Shown: positions 35,501-44,979, counted from the first letter of the stretch. The stretch is DNA of 64,000 nt from Mesorhizobium sp. YIM 152430 (GCF_029210365.1 NZ_JARGES010000015.1:1-64000); one strand, 5' to 3'. The notes: generated from the letters alone by a model not told the origin. Translations and numbers: made by a program.

Positions 35501-37633
35501 TCAGCGCTCGCAAAGCTGGCGCGGGCCGCGATAGGGCTGATAGCTGCAATCCGACGTGCGGAAAGAGCGATAGGCGCGCGCGCAAGCCTGAATGTTGCAG
35601 GCGCGCGCGGCGACCTCTCCCGATCCGGTTCCCTCAACTTCGACGGAAAGGGCATCGAGCGAGGTTCCGTCGATGAAGGACTTGAACATCGCCGCCGGCA
35701 GTGCGCCGCCGGTAACCCCTCTCATCGGCGTGTCGTCGTCATTGCCGACCCAGATGCCGACGACGAGATTTTCGGTGAAACCGACGAACCAGGCGTCGCG
35801 ATAGTTCTGGCTGGTGCCGGTCTTGCCGGCGGAAAAGCCATCCACCCGCGCCGCCCGACCCGTCCCCTGTTCGACGACGAGATTGAGCAAACCGACGAGA
35901 TGGTCGCGATAGGGGCCGATGTCGAGGCTCGGACGCTTCGCCGGTCCCATGCGGAAGGACTGGCCGTTCTCATCCGCGCTGAACGCCTCGATGCCCCACG
36001 GCTCGACCGGTGCGACGCCGCCGAGCACCGATGCATAGGCGCCGGTCAGATCGAGCAGCGTCACCTCCGACGCGCCGAGCGCAAGCGCCGGCGTTTCGAG
36101 CAGCGGCGCGTCGATGCCGAGTTCGCGTGCCGCCTCGGCAACCTTGTCGAGCCCGACCTCCTGCGCCAGCACGACCATCGCCGCATTGAGCGAGCGGGCA
36201 AACGCCTCGTAGATCGGAACGCGGCCATAATAGCGGCCGCCGAAATTTTCGGGCGTCCAGCCATTGATGGAAATCTCCTGATCGACGACCAGATCGCGCG
36301 GGTCGATGCCGGCCTTGAGCGCGGCGTAGAGCACGAAGAGCTTGAAGGTCGAGCCCGGCTGGCGCCGGGCGTCGACGGCCCGGTTGAATGTGCTTTCCTG
36401 ATAATTGCGGCCGCCGACCATGGCCAGCACCGCGCCGTCCGGCCCCATCGCGACCAGCGCGCCTTGCCCCGGACCGCCCTCGCCGGCACCGTCCAGTGCC
36501 TCGCGGACGACGCGTTCGGCAACGGCCTGCAATTGCGGCTCCAGTGTCGTGGCGACGGTGATCGTTCCGCGATAGTCGGCCGCGATCTCGCGCGCATCGC
36601 GCATCGCCCAGTCGGCGAACCAGCTTCCCAAGCGGGTCGCGGGCCGGGTCGGCTGGAGTTCGGCATAGGTGGCCTTGGCAGCCTGCGCCTCTTCGGCCGA
36701 AATCTTGCCATTGGCGACCATCGCATCCAGCACGATCCGCGCCCGCTCCTCGGCACGCTCGGCATTGGCGATCGGATTGAGCACCGAGGGCGCAATGATC
36801 AGACCGGCGATCATGGCCGATTCGCCAAGATCGAGTTCGGCCGGCTCCTTGTCGAAATAGATCCGCGCGGCGGCCGGAACGCCGGTGGCGCCGGCGCCAA
36901 GATAGATGTTGTTCAGGTAGCGCGTCAGGATCTCGTCCTTGCCTAGCCGACGCTCCAGCCAGAAGGCGATGACGAATTCCTGGATCTTGCGCCGGTAGGT
37001 GCGATCGCGCTCCAGATAGGAAATCTTGATGAGCTGCTGCGTGATCGTCGAGCCGCCCTGCACCACCTCGCCGGCGTCCAGATTGCGCATGAAGGCCCGC
37101 GCGATGCCGCGGAAATCGACGCCCCAATGCTCGTAGAAGCGTCGGTCCTCGATGCTGAGCACGGCATCGACCAGATGCCGGGGAAACGCGTCGACGCGCG
37201 TATAGGCGCCCTGATACGGCCCTTCCTGGACCAGCGGCGAGCCATCGGCGCCCTCAAGGACGACGACGGGAGCGATCGATCCATCCGCGATCTCCTCCCA
37301 CGGCACGTCGCGCAGCGCCCACCACAGGATGCCGGCGACGAAGATGGCGCCGACCAGAACGAAAACGGCGAGCGCCGCGAGGATGCGATGGCGGCGGCGG
37401 GTAGAGCCTGTCGGGGGAAGTGTGGGCTTTGGGGAGGCAGCCCTTTGAGCGCGTCGCTGGCGCCAGTGCGAAGATGCCGCACGCATGGACGCGCCAAGTT
37501 CCGAACGCAGCGCCGAGCCCAGCGCGGAAGCGGCGCGCGCGCTGCGACTGAAGCCGTGGCCGGCCGACGAATGGGGTGTATCGGCGCGTTCGCCGGTGGC
37601 CTGTGCGTCCGAAGATTTGTCGCTGTCGTCCAT
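35501..37633 (-). CDS. Class A penicillin-binding protein (PBP1A family transglycosylase/transpeptidase)
   Basis: A 710-residue bifunctional peptidoglycan synthase. A basic, Ala/Ser-rich cytoplasmic region of about 80 residues precedes one membrane anchor (83-106). The glycosyltransferase domain has the catalytic Glu162 in IEDRRFYEHWGVD, GGSTITQQLIK and RKIQEFVIAF. The transpeptidase domain has the active Ser428 in GSTFK, SLN in FARSLNAAMV and KTGTS. The C-terminal tail carries four cysteines (CNIQAC, SDC, QLC), possibly disulfide-bonded in the periplasm. Divergent from the uvrD gene. Confidence 0.93.
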   Translation of the reverse strand: MDDSDKSSDAQATGERADTPHSSAGHGFSRSARAASALGSALRSELGASMRAASSHWRQRRAQRAASPKPTLPPTGSTRRRHRILAALAVFVLVGAIFVAGILWWALRDVPWEEIADGSIAPVVVLEGADGSPLVQEGPYQGAYTRVDAFPRHLVDAVLSIEDRRFYEHWGVDFRGIARAFMRNLDAGEVVQGGSTITQQLIKISYLERDRTYRRKIQEFVIAFWLERRLGKDEILTRYLNNIYLGAGATGVPAAARIYFDKEPAELDLGESAMIAGLIIAPSVLNPIANAERAEERARIVLDAMVANGKISAEEAQAAKATYAELQPTRPATRLGSWFADWAMRDAREIAADYRGTITVATTLEPQLQAVAERVVREALDGAGEGGPGQGALVAMGPDGAVLAMVGGRNYQESTFNRAVDARRQPGSTFKLFVLYAALKAGIDPRDLVVDQEISINGWTPENFGGRYYGRVPIYEAFARSLNAAMVVLAQEVGLDKVAEAARELGIDAPLLETPALALGASEVTLLDLTGAYASVLGGVAPVEPWGIEAFSADENGQSFRMGPAKRPSLDIGPYRDHLVGLLNLVVEQGTGRAARVDGFSAGKTGTSQNYRDAWFVGFTENLVVGIWVGNDDDTPMRGVTGGALPAAMFKSFIDGTSLDALSVEVEGTGSGEVAARACNIQACARAYRSFRTSDCSYQPYRGPRQLCER

Positions 37634-37780
37634 GATACCAGATAGGCTGCGTCGTCCCTGACCAGATACCGATTAGGCCAGATCGGCGGTGATTGCCACA
37701 GGCCCGCGAAGATCGATTGGCGGCGGCGGCCCTGTTCGCGTTCTGGTCTTTCGGTCCCGAATCATTACATTGCAGGAACC

Positions 37781-40309
37781 ATGTCCGGATTTCCCGACGA
37801 TATTCCCTTCTTCGACGAGGACGACCGTCCCCGACGCCCCGCTCCCGCGCCGCAAGCGCAGGGCGGAGGGCTCGCCGCACGCGCCATGGCCGCGCGCCGG
37901 CCCAACGCGCCCGACTATCTGGCGGGGTTGAATCCCGAGCAGCGCCAGGCGGTCGAGACGACCGAAGGCCCGGTGCTCGTGCTGGCCGGCGCCGGCACCG
38001 GCAAGACGCGCGTCTTGACGACGCGCATCGCGCATATCCTTTCCACCGGCCGCGCCTGGCCGAGCCAGATCCTCGCCGTCACCTTCACCAACAAGGCCGC
38101 GCGCGAGATGAAGACGCGCATCGGCGTCCTCGTCGGCGAGGCGGTCGAGGGAATGCCGTGGCTGGGCACGTTCCACTCGATCGGCGTCAAGATCTTGCGC
38201 CGCCACGCCGAACTCGCGGGTCTGAAATCGGGCTTCACCATTCTCGACACCGATGACGTCGTGCGGCTGATCAAGCAGTTGATCCAGGTCGAGGGGCTCG
38301 ACGACAAGCGCTGGCCCGCGCGCCAGTTCGCACAGATGATCGACGGCTGGAAGAACAAGGGCCTCGGCCCCGCCGACATTCCCGAAGGCGACGCGCGCGC
38401 CTTCGCCAACGGCAGGGGCCGCGAACTCTACAAGGCTTACCAGGACCGACTTCAGACGCTCAACGCCTGCGATTTCGGCGATCTCTTGTGCCACCCGATC
38501 CGCATCTTCCGGGCGCATCCCGATGTCCTGCGCGAGTATACCGAGAAGTTCCGCTACATCCTCGTCGACGAGTATCAGGACACCAACACCGCGCAATATA
38601 TGTGGCTGCGGCTTCTGGCGCAGCGAACGCCGGCCGGGAACGGCAGCCGCGTTTCCCCCAACATCTGCTGCGTCGGCGACGATGACCAGTCGATCTATGG
38701 CTGGCGCGGGGCCGAGGTCGACAACATCCTGCGCTTCGACAAGGACTTCCCCGGCGCGACGGTTATCCGGCTCGAACGCAACTACCGCTCGACCGCCCAT
38801 ATCCTCGGTGCCGCCTCGCACCTGATCGCGCATAATGAGGGCCGGTTCGGCAAGACGCTCTTCACCGAAAAGGCCGATCCCGACGATCCGCGCGTGATGG
38901 TCCATGCCGCCTGGGATTCGGAAGAGGAAGCGCGCGCGCTCGGCGACGAGATCGAGTCCCTCCAGCGCAAGGGCGCGAACCTCAACGACATGGCGATCCT
39001 GGTTCGCGCCTCGTTCCAGATGCGCGAATTCGAGGATCGCTTTGTCACGCTCGGCTTGAACTACCGCGTCATCGGTGGTCCGCGCTTCTACGAGCGCGCC
39101 GAAATCCGCGATGCGATGGCCTATTTCCGCGTCGTCGCGCAGCCAGCCGACGACCTCGCCTTCGAGCGCATCGTCAACGTGCCGAAGCGCGGCCTCGGCG
39201 AGGCGACGATCCGCCAGATTCACGACACCGCGCGCACGCTTCGCATTCCGATGCTGGAAGCGGCCGCCAAGCTTGCCGAAAGCGACGAGTTGAAGCCGAA
39301 GCCGCGCGCCAGCCTGCGCGAAGTCGCGGCCAATTTCGCGCGCTGGCAGGCGTCGCTCGAAACCATGCCCCACACGGAGCTTGCCGAGACCATCCTCGAT
39401 GAGAGCGGCTACACCGAGATGTGGAAGAACGACCGCTCGGCCGAGGCGCCGGGCCGGCTCGACAATCTCAAGGAACTGATCCGCTCGATGGAGGACTACG
39501 AGTCGCTGCGCTCGTTCCTCGAACATGTCGCGCTGGTCATGGATGCCGAGCAGCAGGAGGAGATGGACGCGGTTTCCATCATGACGCTGCATTCGGCCAA
39601 GGGGCTCGAATTCGACACCGTGTTCCTGCCGGGCTGGGAGGAAGGGCTGTTCCCGCACCAGCGCGCGCTCGACGAGGGCGGGCGTTCCGGCCTCGAAGAG
39701 GAACGCCGCCTCGCCTATGTCGGCCTGACGCGGGCGAAGAGGAATCTGCATCTGTGGTTCACCTCGAACCGGCGCATCCATGGGCTCTGGCAATCGACGA
39801 TCCCCTCGCGCTTTCTCGACGAACTGCCCGACGCCCATGTCGAGGTCGCCGAAAGCGGCAACAGCAATTATGGCGGCTATGGCATTGGCCATGGCGACAG
39901 CTTCGGCGGCCGCCGCAACCCCTACGGCGCCTCCCGTTTCGACGACCAGGGCTCGTTTTCCAACACCTATGCGACGCCCGGCTGGCAGCGTGCGCAGAAG
40001 AACAAGACCGAGGCGACCGACCGCAACTGGGGCTCGCGCTCCGGCCATCAGGTCGAGCGGATCGGCTATGGCGAGCCGGATTCGGGCTTCGGCGCCGGGC
40101 GCGGCTCGATCAAGGGTCGAACCATAGAGGGCGAACTGGTCGCCAAGTCGGTGGCGCAGACCCCGTCGGCCTTCGCGGTCGGCGACAGGGTGTTCCACCA
40201 GAAATTCGGAAACGGCAACATCTGCACCATCGAGGGCAACAAACTGACCATCGACTTCGACAAGGCCGGTCAGAAACGTGTGCTGGACGGCTTCGTGACG
40301 GCAGCGTGA
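37781..40309 (+). CDS. uvrD: UvrD/PcrA-family 3'-5' DNA helicase
   Basis: An 842-residue superfamily 1A helicase. After an acidic, Pro-rich N-terminus (residues 1-45) come the Q-motif and LNPEQRQAVETTEGPVLVLA, motif I AGAGTGKTR (69-77), TFTNKAAREMK, motif II LVDEYQDTN, motif III VGDDDQSIYGWRGA, motif IV LERNYRS, motif V TLHSAKGLEF and motif VI EERRLAYVGLTRAKRNL. The C-terminal region (about 680-790) is Gly/Tyr/Ser-rich and disordered; the last 40 residues form the FHQKFGNGNI small domain found at the end of UvrD/PcrA. It acts in nucleotide excision and mismatch repair. Confidence 0.95.
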   Translation: MSGFPDDIPFFDEDDRPRRPAPAPQAQGGGLAARAMAARRPNAPDYLAGLNPEQRQAVETTEGPVLVLAGAGTGKTRVLTTRIAHILSTGRAWPSQILAVTFTNKAAREMKTRIGVLVGEAVEGMPWLGTFHSIGVKILRRHAELAGLKSGFTILDTDDVVRLIKQLIQVEGLDDKRWPARQFAQMIDGWKNKGLGPADIPEGDARAFANGRGRELYKAYQDRLQTLNACDFGDLLCHPIRIFRAHPDVLREYTEKFRYILVDEYQDTNTAQYMWLRLLAQRTPAGNGSRVSPNICCVGDDDQSIYGWRGAEVDNILRFDKDFPGATVIRLERNYRSTAHILGAASHLIAHNEGRFGKTLFTEKADPDDPRVMVHAAWDSEEEARALGDEIESLQRKGANLNDMAILVRASFQMREFEDRFVTLGLNYRVIGGPRFYERAEIRDAMAYFRVVAQPADDLAFERIVNVPKRGLGEATIRQIHDTARTLRIPMLEAAAKLAESDELKPKPRASLREVAANFARWQASLETMPHTELAETILDESGYTEMWKNDRSAEAPGRLDNLKELIRSMEDYESLRSFLEHVALVMDAEQQEEMDAVSIMTLHSAKGLEFDTVFLPGWEEGLFPHQRALDEGGRSGLEEERRLAYVGLTRAKRNLHLWFTSNRRIHGLWQSTIPSRFLDELPDAHVEVAESGNSNYGGYGIGHGDSFGGRRNPYGASRFDDQGSFSNTYATPGWQRAQKNKTEATDRNWGSRSGHQVERIGYGEPDSGFGAGRGSIKGRTIEGELVAKSVAQTPSAFAVGDRVFHQKFGNGNICTIEGNKLTIDFDKAGQKRVLDGFVTAA

Positions 40310-40321
40310 TTGCTCTTTCTG

Positions 40322-40360
40322 GTTGCATTAAATTCGTTTAATACATTTTTAAGTTGCATT
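40322..40360 (+). repeat. AT-rich block with direct and inverted repeats upstream of an outer-membrane-like gene
   Basis: GTTGCATT occurs twice as a direct repeat (40322-40329 and 40353-40360), 31 bp or about three helical turns apart. The first copy overlaps a perfect inverted repeat ATTAAA-TTCG-TTTAAT (40327-40342). The block is strikingly AT-rich for this genome and lies 140 bp upstream of the start codon at 40500, so it is a candidate regulator-binding site. Confidence 0.4.
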
Positions 40361-40499
40361 TGAGATCGTCGGCCTGCATGGCAATGACGCCTTGCACATT
40401 CCGCTTCCGGGCGGTTCGACTCCGGGACCCCTTCCGTCTCACCACCCCCGCGGCGGAAGGGGTTTCGAAGAGGGCTGGACCCGGCCGGATCGAGGTCTC

Positions 40500-41660
40500 A
40501 TGCGTCTTGCCCTCCTTCTTTCCCCTCTCCTGCTCCTGCCTGGCATCACAACCGCATCCGAGAAGGATGCGTCCTCGCCCGTTCGCGCCGAGCTCTCCGT
40601 TTCGCGTCACCATACCGACAACGTGCTCGACGAGCCGCTGGCGGTCTCCGACTGGTACACGCTGATGCGCGGGGCGGTCAGCGGCGACATCGACCACCCG
40701 CTCGGCCAGACGCGCATCACGTTTGACGGCGAACTGCGCCGCCACGACCTCTTCACCATCGAGAACGATGCGGCCGGCGGCATCGAGACCCAGACGACGC
40801 TGCGCCCGTCGGAAGACCTCGAACTGCGCGGCACGCTCTTCCTGCGGCACATCCGCGAGGGCGATGCGCTGGTCATCGAGGATCTGGCGATCGGGACGCA
40901 GACGGCGAAGACCATCGGCGGCGCCGGCGCGGTGGTCGGGTTCAGGCTGACGCCATTGCTGGTCTCGACCACGGAATTGAAGGGATTTCGCGAACGTGCC
41001 GGGGACACGTTATTCGAGGACGATGTTCTCGCGCCCACCCGTTTCGAGCCTGACCGCGACCGCATCTTCGCCAGCCAGGGCCTGACGCGCACCGTTGGCC
41101 GGTTGCAGACGGGATTGAGAGCCGCAGTCGAACGGACGACCTTTTCGGAAATCTTCGACGAACCGGTCGAACTCGATCGATTGCAGCTACGCGGGGAGAT
41201 TGGATGGCGAAGCGAGAACGGCTATGCGCTGGCGCTCGCGACAGGCGGCGAATGGCTGCGTGCCTCGTTCGACCTGATCGATGTCGTGCGCCCGTCGATC
41301 GAGGCCACGGCCGTTGCGCCTGTCGCCGGGCTGGAACTGCGCGGGACGCTGCGTACGAGCTTCGACAGTGACGACACGGACGACCTTCTGGCGTCTTGGG
41401 TGCGGCGCGCCGAAGCGCAACTTGTCTGGCCGCTGGCCGAACACCTCGCTTTGTCGACAGGTGTCTTCGTCGAGGCGCGCGACAATCTCATATTCGATTA
41501 CAGCGAGAACCGCCGTGGCATATACGGTGAACTTGGCTGGAAGACCTCCGAGCAGGTGACGCTCGTCCTTCGCCTGGATTACCGCGAGGACCGCGCGCCG
41601 GGAATCGACCTCGTCAAGGACAGGCTCGACGCTTCGCTCGCGGTTCGAACCCGCCTGTAG
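40500..41660 (+). CDS. Putative outer membrane beta-barrel protein
   Basis: A 386-residue secreted protein: signal peptide RLALLLSPLLLLPGITTAS, then many short alternating amphipathic strands (for example RITFDGELRRHDLF, LRGTLFLRHI, AQLVWPLAEHLALSTGVFVEAR) and a terminal strand LDASLAVRTRL ending in leucine. This pattern suggests a beta-barrel of roughly 14-16 strands in the family of uncharacterised outer-membrane proteins with a BBP2-like fold. No cofactor or receptor motif is recognisable. The ATG at 40500 starts the signal peptide; the longer upstream frame does not look coding. Confidence 0.65.
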   Translation: MRLALLLSPLLLLPGITTASEKDASSPVRAELSVSRHHTDNVLDEPLAVSDWYTLMRGAVSGDIDHPLGQTRITFDGELRRHDLFTIENDAAGGIETQTTLRPSEDLELRGTLFLRHIREGDALVIEDLAIGTQTAKTIGGAGAVVGFRLTPLLVSTTELKGFRERAGDTLFEDDVLAPTRFEPDRDRIFASQGLTRTVGRLQTGLRAAVERTTFSEIFDEPVELDRLQLRGEIGWRSENGYALALATGGEWLRASFDLIDVVRPSIEATAVAPVAGLELRGTLRTSFDSDDTDDLLASWVRRAEAQLVWPLAEHLALSTGVFVEARDNLIFDYSENRRGIYGELGWKTSEQVTLVLRLDYREDRAPGIDLVKDRLDASLAVRTRL

Positions 41661-41667
41661 CGCGAGA

Positions 41668-41691
41668 AACGGGCGACCGGGGCCGCCCGTT
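41668..41691. terminator. GC-rich hairpin between convergent genes
   Basis: AACGGGCG / CGCCCGTT forms a perfect 8-bp stem with an 8-nt loop between the convergent outer-membrane-like and Gly/Asn-rich genes. There is no T-run on either strand, so it would be a weak or Rho-assisted terminator. Confidence 0.4.
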
Positions 41692-41709
41692 CCTCAAACC
41701 GGACTTGCC

Positions 41710-42045
41710 CTAGCGGCGACCCTTGCGGACGGAATACTTGCTGGAATTTCCGCCCAGGATGCCGAGCGTGCCGCCCAGGATGCCGTTGCCATTGCCGATG
41801 CCATTGCCGGTCTGGTTACCGCTCAGGATGCCCGAGACGACATTGCCCGACGCGATCGGCGAGTTGTTGAGCACCGACGTGCCGTTGAGCAAATTGACGT
41901 TGCCGGTGCGCACGGACGGCGAGACGTTGATGAGCCCGCTCGAATAATTGTGCGAGTTGCTGCCGCCCCAGCCGCCGGCCTGGGCCGACAGACCGGAAAG
42001 AGCGAGGGCTGCTGCTGCGGTCGTGACGATGATGAAGGTCTTCAT
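41710..42045 (-). CDS. Secreted Gly/Asn-rich small protein of unknown function
   Basis: A 111-residue protein with a clear signal peptide (MKTFIIVTTAAAALALSGLS, cleavage after QA-GG). The mature part is rich in Gly, Asn and Ser, with repeated short units such as NGTSVLNNSP, SGNQTGNGIGNGNG and GGTLGILGG, ending in a basic KYSVRKGRR. It contains no cysteine. The composition suggests a surface or extracellular protein, perhaps with beta-helical or fibre-like repeats, but I recognise no family. I chose the ATG at 42045, with AGGAGA upstream. Confidence 0.6.
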   Translation of the reverse strand: MKTFIIVTTAAAALALSGLSAQAGGWGGSNSHNYSSGLINVSPSVRTGNVNLLNGTSVLNNSPIASGNVVSGILSGNQTGNGIGNGNGILGGTLGILGGNSSKYSVRKGRR

Positions 42046-42206
42046 GTGGTCTTCTCCTCTCTTGATCGCGCCGGTTCGGTTCGCTTCCGAAGATGAAGAG
42101 GCCACAGCATTGCGGTATACGCAATCAGAAATTGCAATACTTCATTAACACAGCCAATAAACGGCCGATTAACCTTTCGCCTTGACCCTAACAGCCGGCA
42201 TTTGAA

Positions 42207-42839
42207 TCAAGTTTTATCGGTTCGATACTTCGACACGAATTCCTCGATCGAAAGCTGCTGCATGTCCGGCAACGTTTCGGCCAGTTTTTCATGCGGCCAG
42301 TCCCACCATGCCATCTCGACCAGCGCCGCGGCGATGTCGGCTGGGAACCGCTGGCGCAGAACGCGGGCGGGCGCACCGGCGACGATCGCATAGGCCGGAA
42401 CGTCGCGGGTGACGACCGCATTGGCACCGACGACCGCCCCGTCGCCGATGGCGATGCCGGGCATGAGTACGGCGCCGTGGCCGATCCAGACATCGTTGCC
42501 GATGGTAACGCGCGCGGCCTGCCGATGTGCGCGATAGCCGGCATCGACGCCGTGGAAGCGGAAATATTCGTTCGGCCGGTAGGTGATCTTGTGCGTGGTG
42601 ACGCGCTCCATCGGATGTTCGAGCGCGTTGATGCGGACGTTTGCGGCGATCGAACAGAACTTGCCGATGGTTGTGTAGATCGCCTCGCCATGACGCTCGA
42701 AATAGGAGAAGTCGCCGACTTCGACATCGCGCAGCAGGACGCGCGGTCCGACCGAGACGAAGCGTCCGAGCCGGCAGCCCTTGAGTTCGGCCGTCGAATG
42801 GATCTTGGGTTCGGAATCGTGCGGCAGGAAAGCGCTCAT
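42207..42839 (-). CDS. Hexapeptide-repeat acyltransferase (phosphonate-associated LbH family)
   Basis: A 210-residue left-handed beta-helix protein with [LIV]-G-x4 repeats: [59 protein letters not shown]. It also contains the loop [13 protein letters not shown] and [15 protein letters not shown]. The pattern matches the acetyltransferase-like family linked to phosphonate operons and the related chloramphenicol/virginiamycin-type acetyltransferases. The catalytic His is probably in [11 protein letters not shown]. No phosphonate genes are nearby, so the substrate is open. The ATG at 42839 is preferred; longer frames read into the next intergenic region. Confidence 0.8.
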   Translation of the reverse strand: MSAFLPHDSEPKIHSTAELKGCRLGRFVSVGPRVLLRDVEVGDFSYFERHGEAIYTTIGKFCSIAANVRINALEHPMERVTTHKITYRPNEYFRFHGVDAGYRAHRQAARVTIGNDVWIGHGAVLMPGIAIGDGAVVGANAVVTRDVPAYAIVAGAPARVLRQRFPADIAAALVEMAWWDWPHEKLAETLPDMQQLSIEEFVSKYRTDKT

Positions 42840-42920
42840 CGCGAAAGCGTGTACGTGTCCCGCCGGACGGCGGCAAGATGACATCTTTCGGCGCAAGCTT
42901 CGTGCCGCTATATCCATCTC

Positions 42921-43073
42921 ATGATCGGAAACCGGATCGCGACACAGCTTCTGCTTGCCGCCGGCGCACTGGCGCTTTCCGCGGCGACCGGGCTTGCCTT
43001 CGCCGGCTGGCTCGACAGCGGCGCGCGCATCTTCATGGCCATGGCCGAGACCGGCATGGCCTGGTGCTTCTGA
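42921..43073 (+). CDS. Small membrane-associated protein, 50 residues
   Basis: ATG at 42921, TGA at 43071-43073. The product has one hydrophobic segment (residues about 8-28: [20 protein letters not shown]) and then [22 protein letters not shown] at the C-terminus (given here only as its parts: [10 protein letters not shown] and ETGMAWCF). It lies 37 bp upstream of the SCO1 gene on the same strand, so probably in its operon. Small proteins ending in a Trp-Cys-Phe motif upstream of SCO genes occur, to my recollection, in other Rhizobiales, but I could not verify this. Function unknown; an accessory to copper delivery is a guess from context only. Confidence 0.6.
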   Translation: MIGNRIATQLLLAAGALALSAATGLAFAGWLDSGARIFMAMAETGMAWCF

Positions 43074-43110
43074 CCTCGATTTCCACGAACCCGAACGGAC
43101 GATTGCCGAC

Positions 43111-43683
43111 ATGCGGACCCTTCTCGTTGCAAGCGTAATCATCGTGGCTGCGGCCGTCGGCTGGATCAGCTTCGACTGGTATGCGAACCGCACCGTTGCG
43201 CGATCCTTCGGCGAGCCGTTCACGCTGGTCGACCAGCGCGGCGAGGAGATCACCGAGCAGGCGTTTCGCGGCCAGCCCTCTGCGGTGTTCTTCGGCTTCA
43301 CCCACTGCCCCGAAATCTGCCCGACGACGCTTTACGAGATGGATGGCTGGCTCGACCAGCTCGGCGCGGAGGGCGAGGAGATCCGCGCCTACTTCGTCTC
43401 CGTCGACCCCGAGCGCGACACGCCGGAAATCCTCGACACCTATGTCGGCAACGTCTCCGAGCGCATCACCGGCATCACCGGCGAACCGGCGAAGGTCGAA
43501 GCGATGGCGAAGTCCTTCGGCATCTTCATCCGCAAGGTGGAGCTGGAGGGCGGCGACTACACGATGGACCACACCGCCTCGATCCTGCTCCTGGACAGTT
43601 CGGGTGACTTCATGGGCACCATCGCCTATGGGGAGAATCCCGAAAACGCCGTCGCCAAGCTGAAGCGCCTGGCCGCGAGCTGA
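43111..43683 (+). CDS. SCO1/SenC family copper chaperone
   Basis: A 190-residue protein anchored by one N-terminal transmembrane helix (about residues 3-21), with a periplasmic thioredoxin-like domain. The copper ligands are Cys66 and Cys70 in [12 protein letters not shown] and His154 in [24 protein letters not shown] is the standard family segment. SCO proteins deliver copper or reduce the CuA site of cytochrome oxidase. The ATG at 43111 gives the anchor; no oxidase genes are in the window. Confidence 0.94.
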   Translation: MRTLLVASVIIVAAAVGWISFDWYANRTVARSFGEPFTLVDQRGEEITEQAFRGQPSAVFFGFTHCPEICPTTLYEMDGWLDQLGAEGEEIRAYFVSVDPERDTPEILDTYVGNVSERITGITGEPAKVEAMAKSFGIFIRKVELEGGDYTMDHTASILLLDSSGDFMGTIAYGENPENAVAKLKRLAAS

Positions 43684-43703
43684 CACCACCGAAGGACGAC
43701 GCG

Positions 43704-44576
43704 GTGCCCCAGACACGACTTTACTTCAGCGCCGCGAAGAAGGACGCCGAAGCCGCCTACCGGCAGCTCGAAACGCTGCTCGAGGATGACGGCTTCCCGA
43801 TCTCGATCTTCGAACTCGACGAGGATGCCGGCATCAACGAGGTGTCCGTCTATATCGACGGCGAGCCGGAAGGGCTGGAGGCGCGCATCGCGCAAGTGCT
43901 GAAGGCCAACGCGCCCTCGGCATTGCTCGAACGCGAGAACCTCGACGACATCGACTGGGTGGCGAAGTCGCTCGAAGGGCTGAAACCGGTCCGGGTCGGC
44001 CGGTTCCTCGTCCACGGCGCGCATGACCGCGACAGGCGGCGGATCGGCGACCTCGCCATCGAGATCGAGGCGGGCCTCGCCTTCGGCACCGGCCATCACG
44101 GCACCACGGCCGGGTGCCTGGAACTCATCATGGACGTCACCCGCCGCGAGCGCCCGCGCACCGCGCTCGACCTTGGAACGGGAAGCGCGGTGCTCGCGAT
44201 CGCGCTGGCGAAACTCTGCCGCATTCCGGTGCTGGCGACGGACATCGACCCCGTCGCGGTCGGCGTCGCGCGGCAGAACGTGCGGCTCAACCACGCCCAT
44301 GCCTATGTCGACACGGTGACGGCGGCAGGCTTCCACCACCACGTCTTCGCGAAATGGCGCCCGTTCGACCTGATCGTCGCCAACATCCTCGCGCGGCCGC
44401 TGATGACGCTCGCGCCTGAGATGGCGCGTAACGTCGCGCCGGATGGTTCGCTGATCCTGTCGGGCATATTGGAGCGCCAGCGCGAGGCGGTGATCGCGGC
44501 CTATGTCGGCCAGTCGTTCCGCCATGTGCGCACCATCCGCCGCGAGGGCTGGGTGGCGCTGCACCTCAAGCGCTGA
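43704..44576 (+). CDS. prmA: Ribosomal protein L11 methyltransferase
   Basis: A 290-residue SAM-dependent enzyme. An N-terminal L11-recognition domain (residues 1-70) is followed by [15 protein letters not shown], the SAM-binding [31 protein letters not shown] and [12 protein letters not shown], whose NIL motif replaces NPPY in PrmA. It trimethylates lysines and the N-terminus of L11. The start is GTG 43704 with AAGGA at 8 nt. It is separated by 20 bp from the SCO1 gene. Confidence 0.93.
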   Translation: MPQTRLYFSAAKKDAEAAYRQLETLLEDDGFPISIFELDEDAGINEVSVYIDGEPEGLEARIAQVLKANAPSALLERENLDDIDWVAKSLEGLKPVRVGRFLVHGAHDRDRRRIGDLAIEIEAGLAFGTGHHGTTAGCLELIMDVTRRERPRTALDLGTGSAVLAIALAKLCRIPVLATDIDPVAVGVARQNVRLNHAHAYVDTVTAAGFHHHVFAKWRPFDLIVANILARPLMTLAPEMARNVAPDGSLILSGILERQREAVIAAYVGQSFRHVRTIRREGWVALHLKR

Positions 44577-44583
44577 CCATAAG

Positions 44584-44612
44584 AAAAAGGGCGGCCCGCC
44601 CCCGGACCGCCC
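44584..44612 (-). terminator. Rho-independent terminator downstream of the DUF1127 gene
   Basis: GGGCGGTCC pairs with GGGCCGCCC (9 bp, one G-U pair) on the minus strand, followed by TTTTTC. It lies between convergent prmA and the DUF1127 gene, 38 bp past the latter's stop codon. Confidence 0.75.
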
Positions 44613-44650
44613 TTCCCCCGATATCGCCCCTGGAGCGAAAATCTTCGCGC

Positions 44651-44836
44651 TTAGTAGAGGTAGGAACCGCCTGCGCTCTTCTTCAGTTCGTCACGGGTGT
44701 AGCCGTGCGAACGCAGCGTCTCGTCGTCGAGCATGAGGAGCGCGCTGTTCACATAACGGGTCGCCTGCTTCGAACGCGCTTCGACGAGGGCGTCCATTGC
44801 GCCGCGGAAGAACCCGCGCTTTGCTGCATTTGCCAT
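44651..44836 (-). CDS. DUF1127-like small protein
   Basis: A 61-residue basic protein (MANAAKRGFFRGAMDALVEAR start) with LLMLDDETLRSHGYTRDELKKS, which matches the core of DUF1127 (YjiS-like) proteins: a helix, then 'dd.tL.d.G..R.e'. Small DUF1127 proteins affect RNA maturation and phosphate or carbon metabolism in Agrobacterium and Rhodobacter. AAGGAG about 9 nt upstream supports the ATG at 44836. It is monocistronic with a strong terminator. Confidence 0.75.
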   Translation of the reverse strand: MANAAKRGFFRGAMDALVEARSKQATRYVNSALLMLDDETLRSHGYTRDELKKSAGGSYLY

Positions 44837-44964
44837 TTCGTCTTCTCCTTGATCCGATTGGAAGAATGTGTCCTCCACGATCAAGAAGGTAAGCATTGCT
44901 GACCTTTTCCACCAGTGCCGATGCTGCATGGCTTCCATGTCGTTTTGCATATGCGAATTGACCA

Positions 44965-44979
44965 TGCTGCGACGCAGCA
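44965..44979. promoter_or_regulatory. Perfect palindrome between the DUF1127 and peptidase genes
   Basis: TGCTGCG-A-CGCAGCA is a perfect 7-bp inverted repeat in the divergent intergenic region (44837-45059), 81 bp before the peptidase start. It contains CTGC-N3-GCAG, a form I recall being reported for PhaR of Paracoccus; assignment to any regulator is speculation. Confidence 0.35.
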
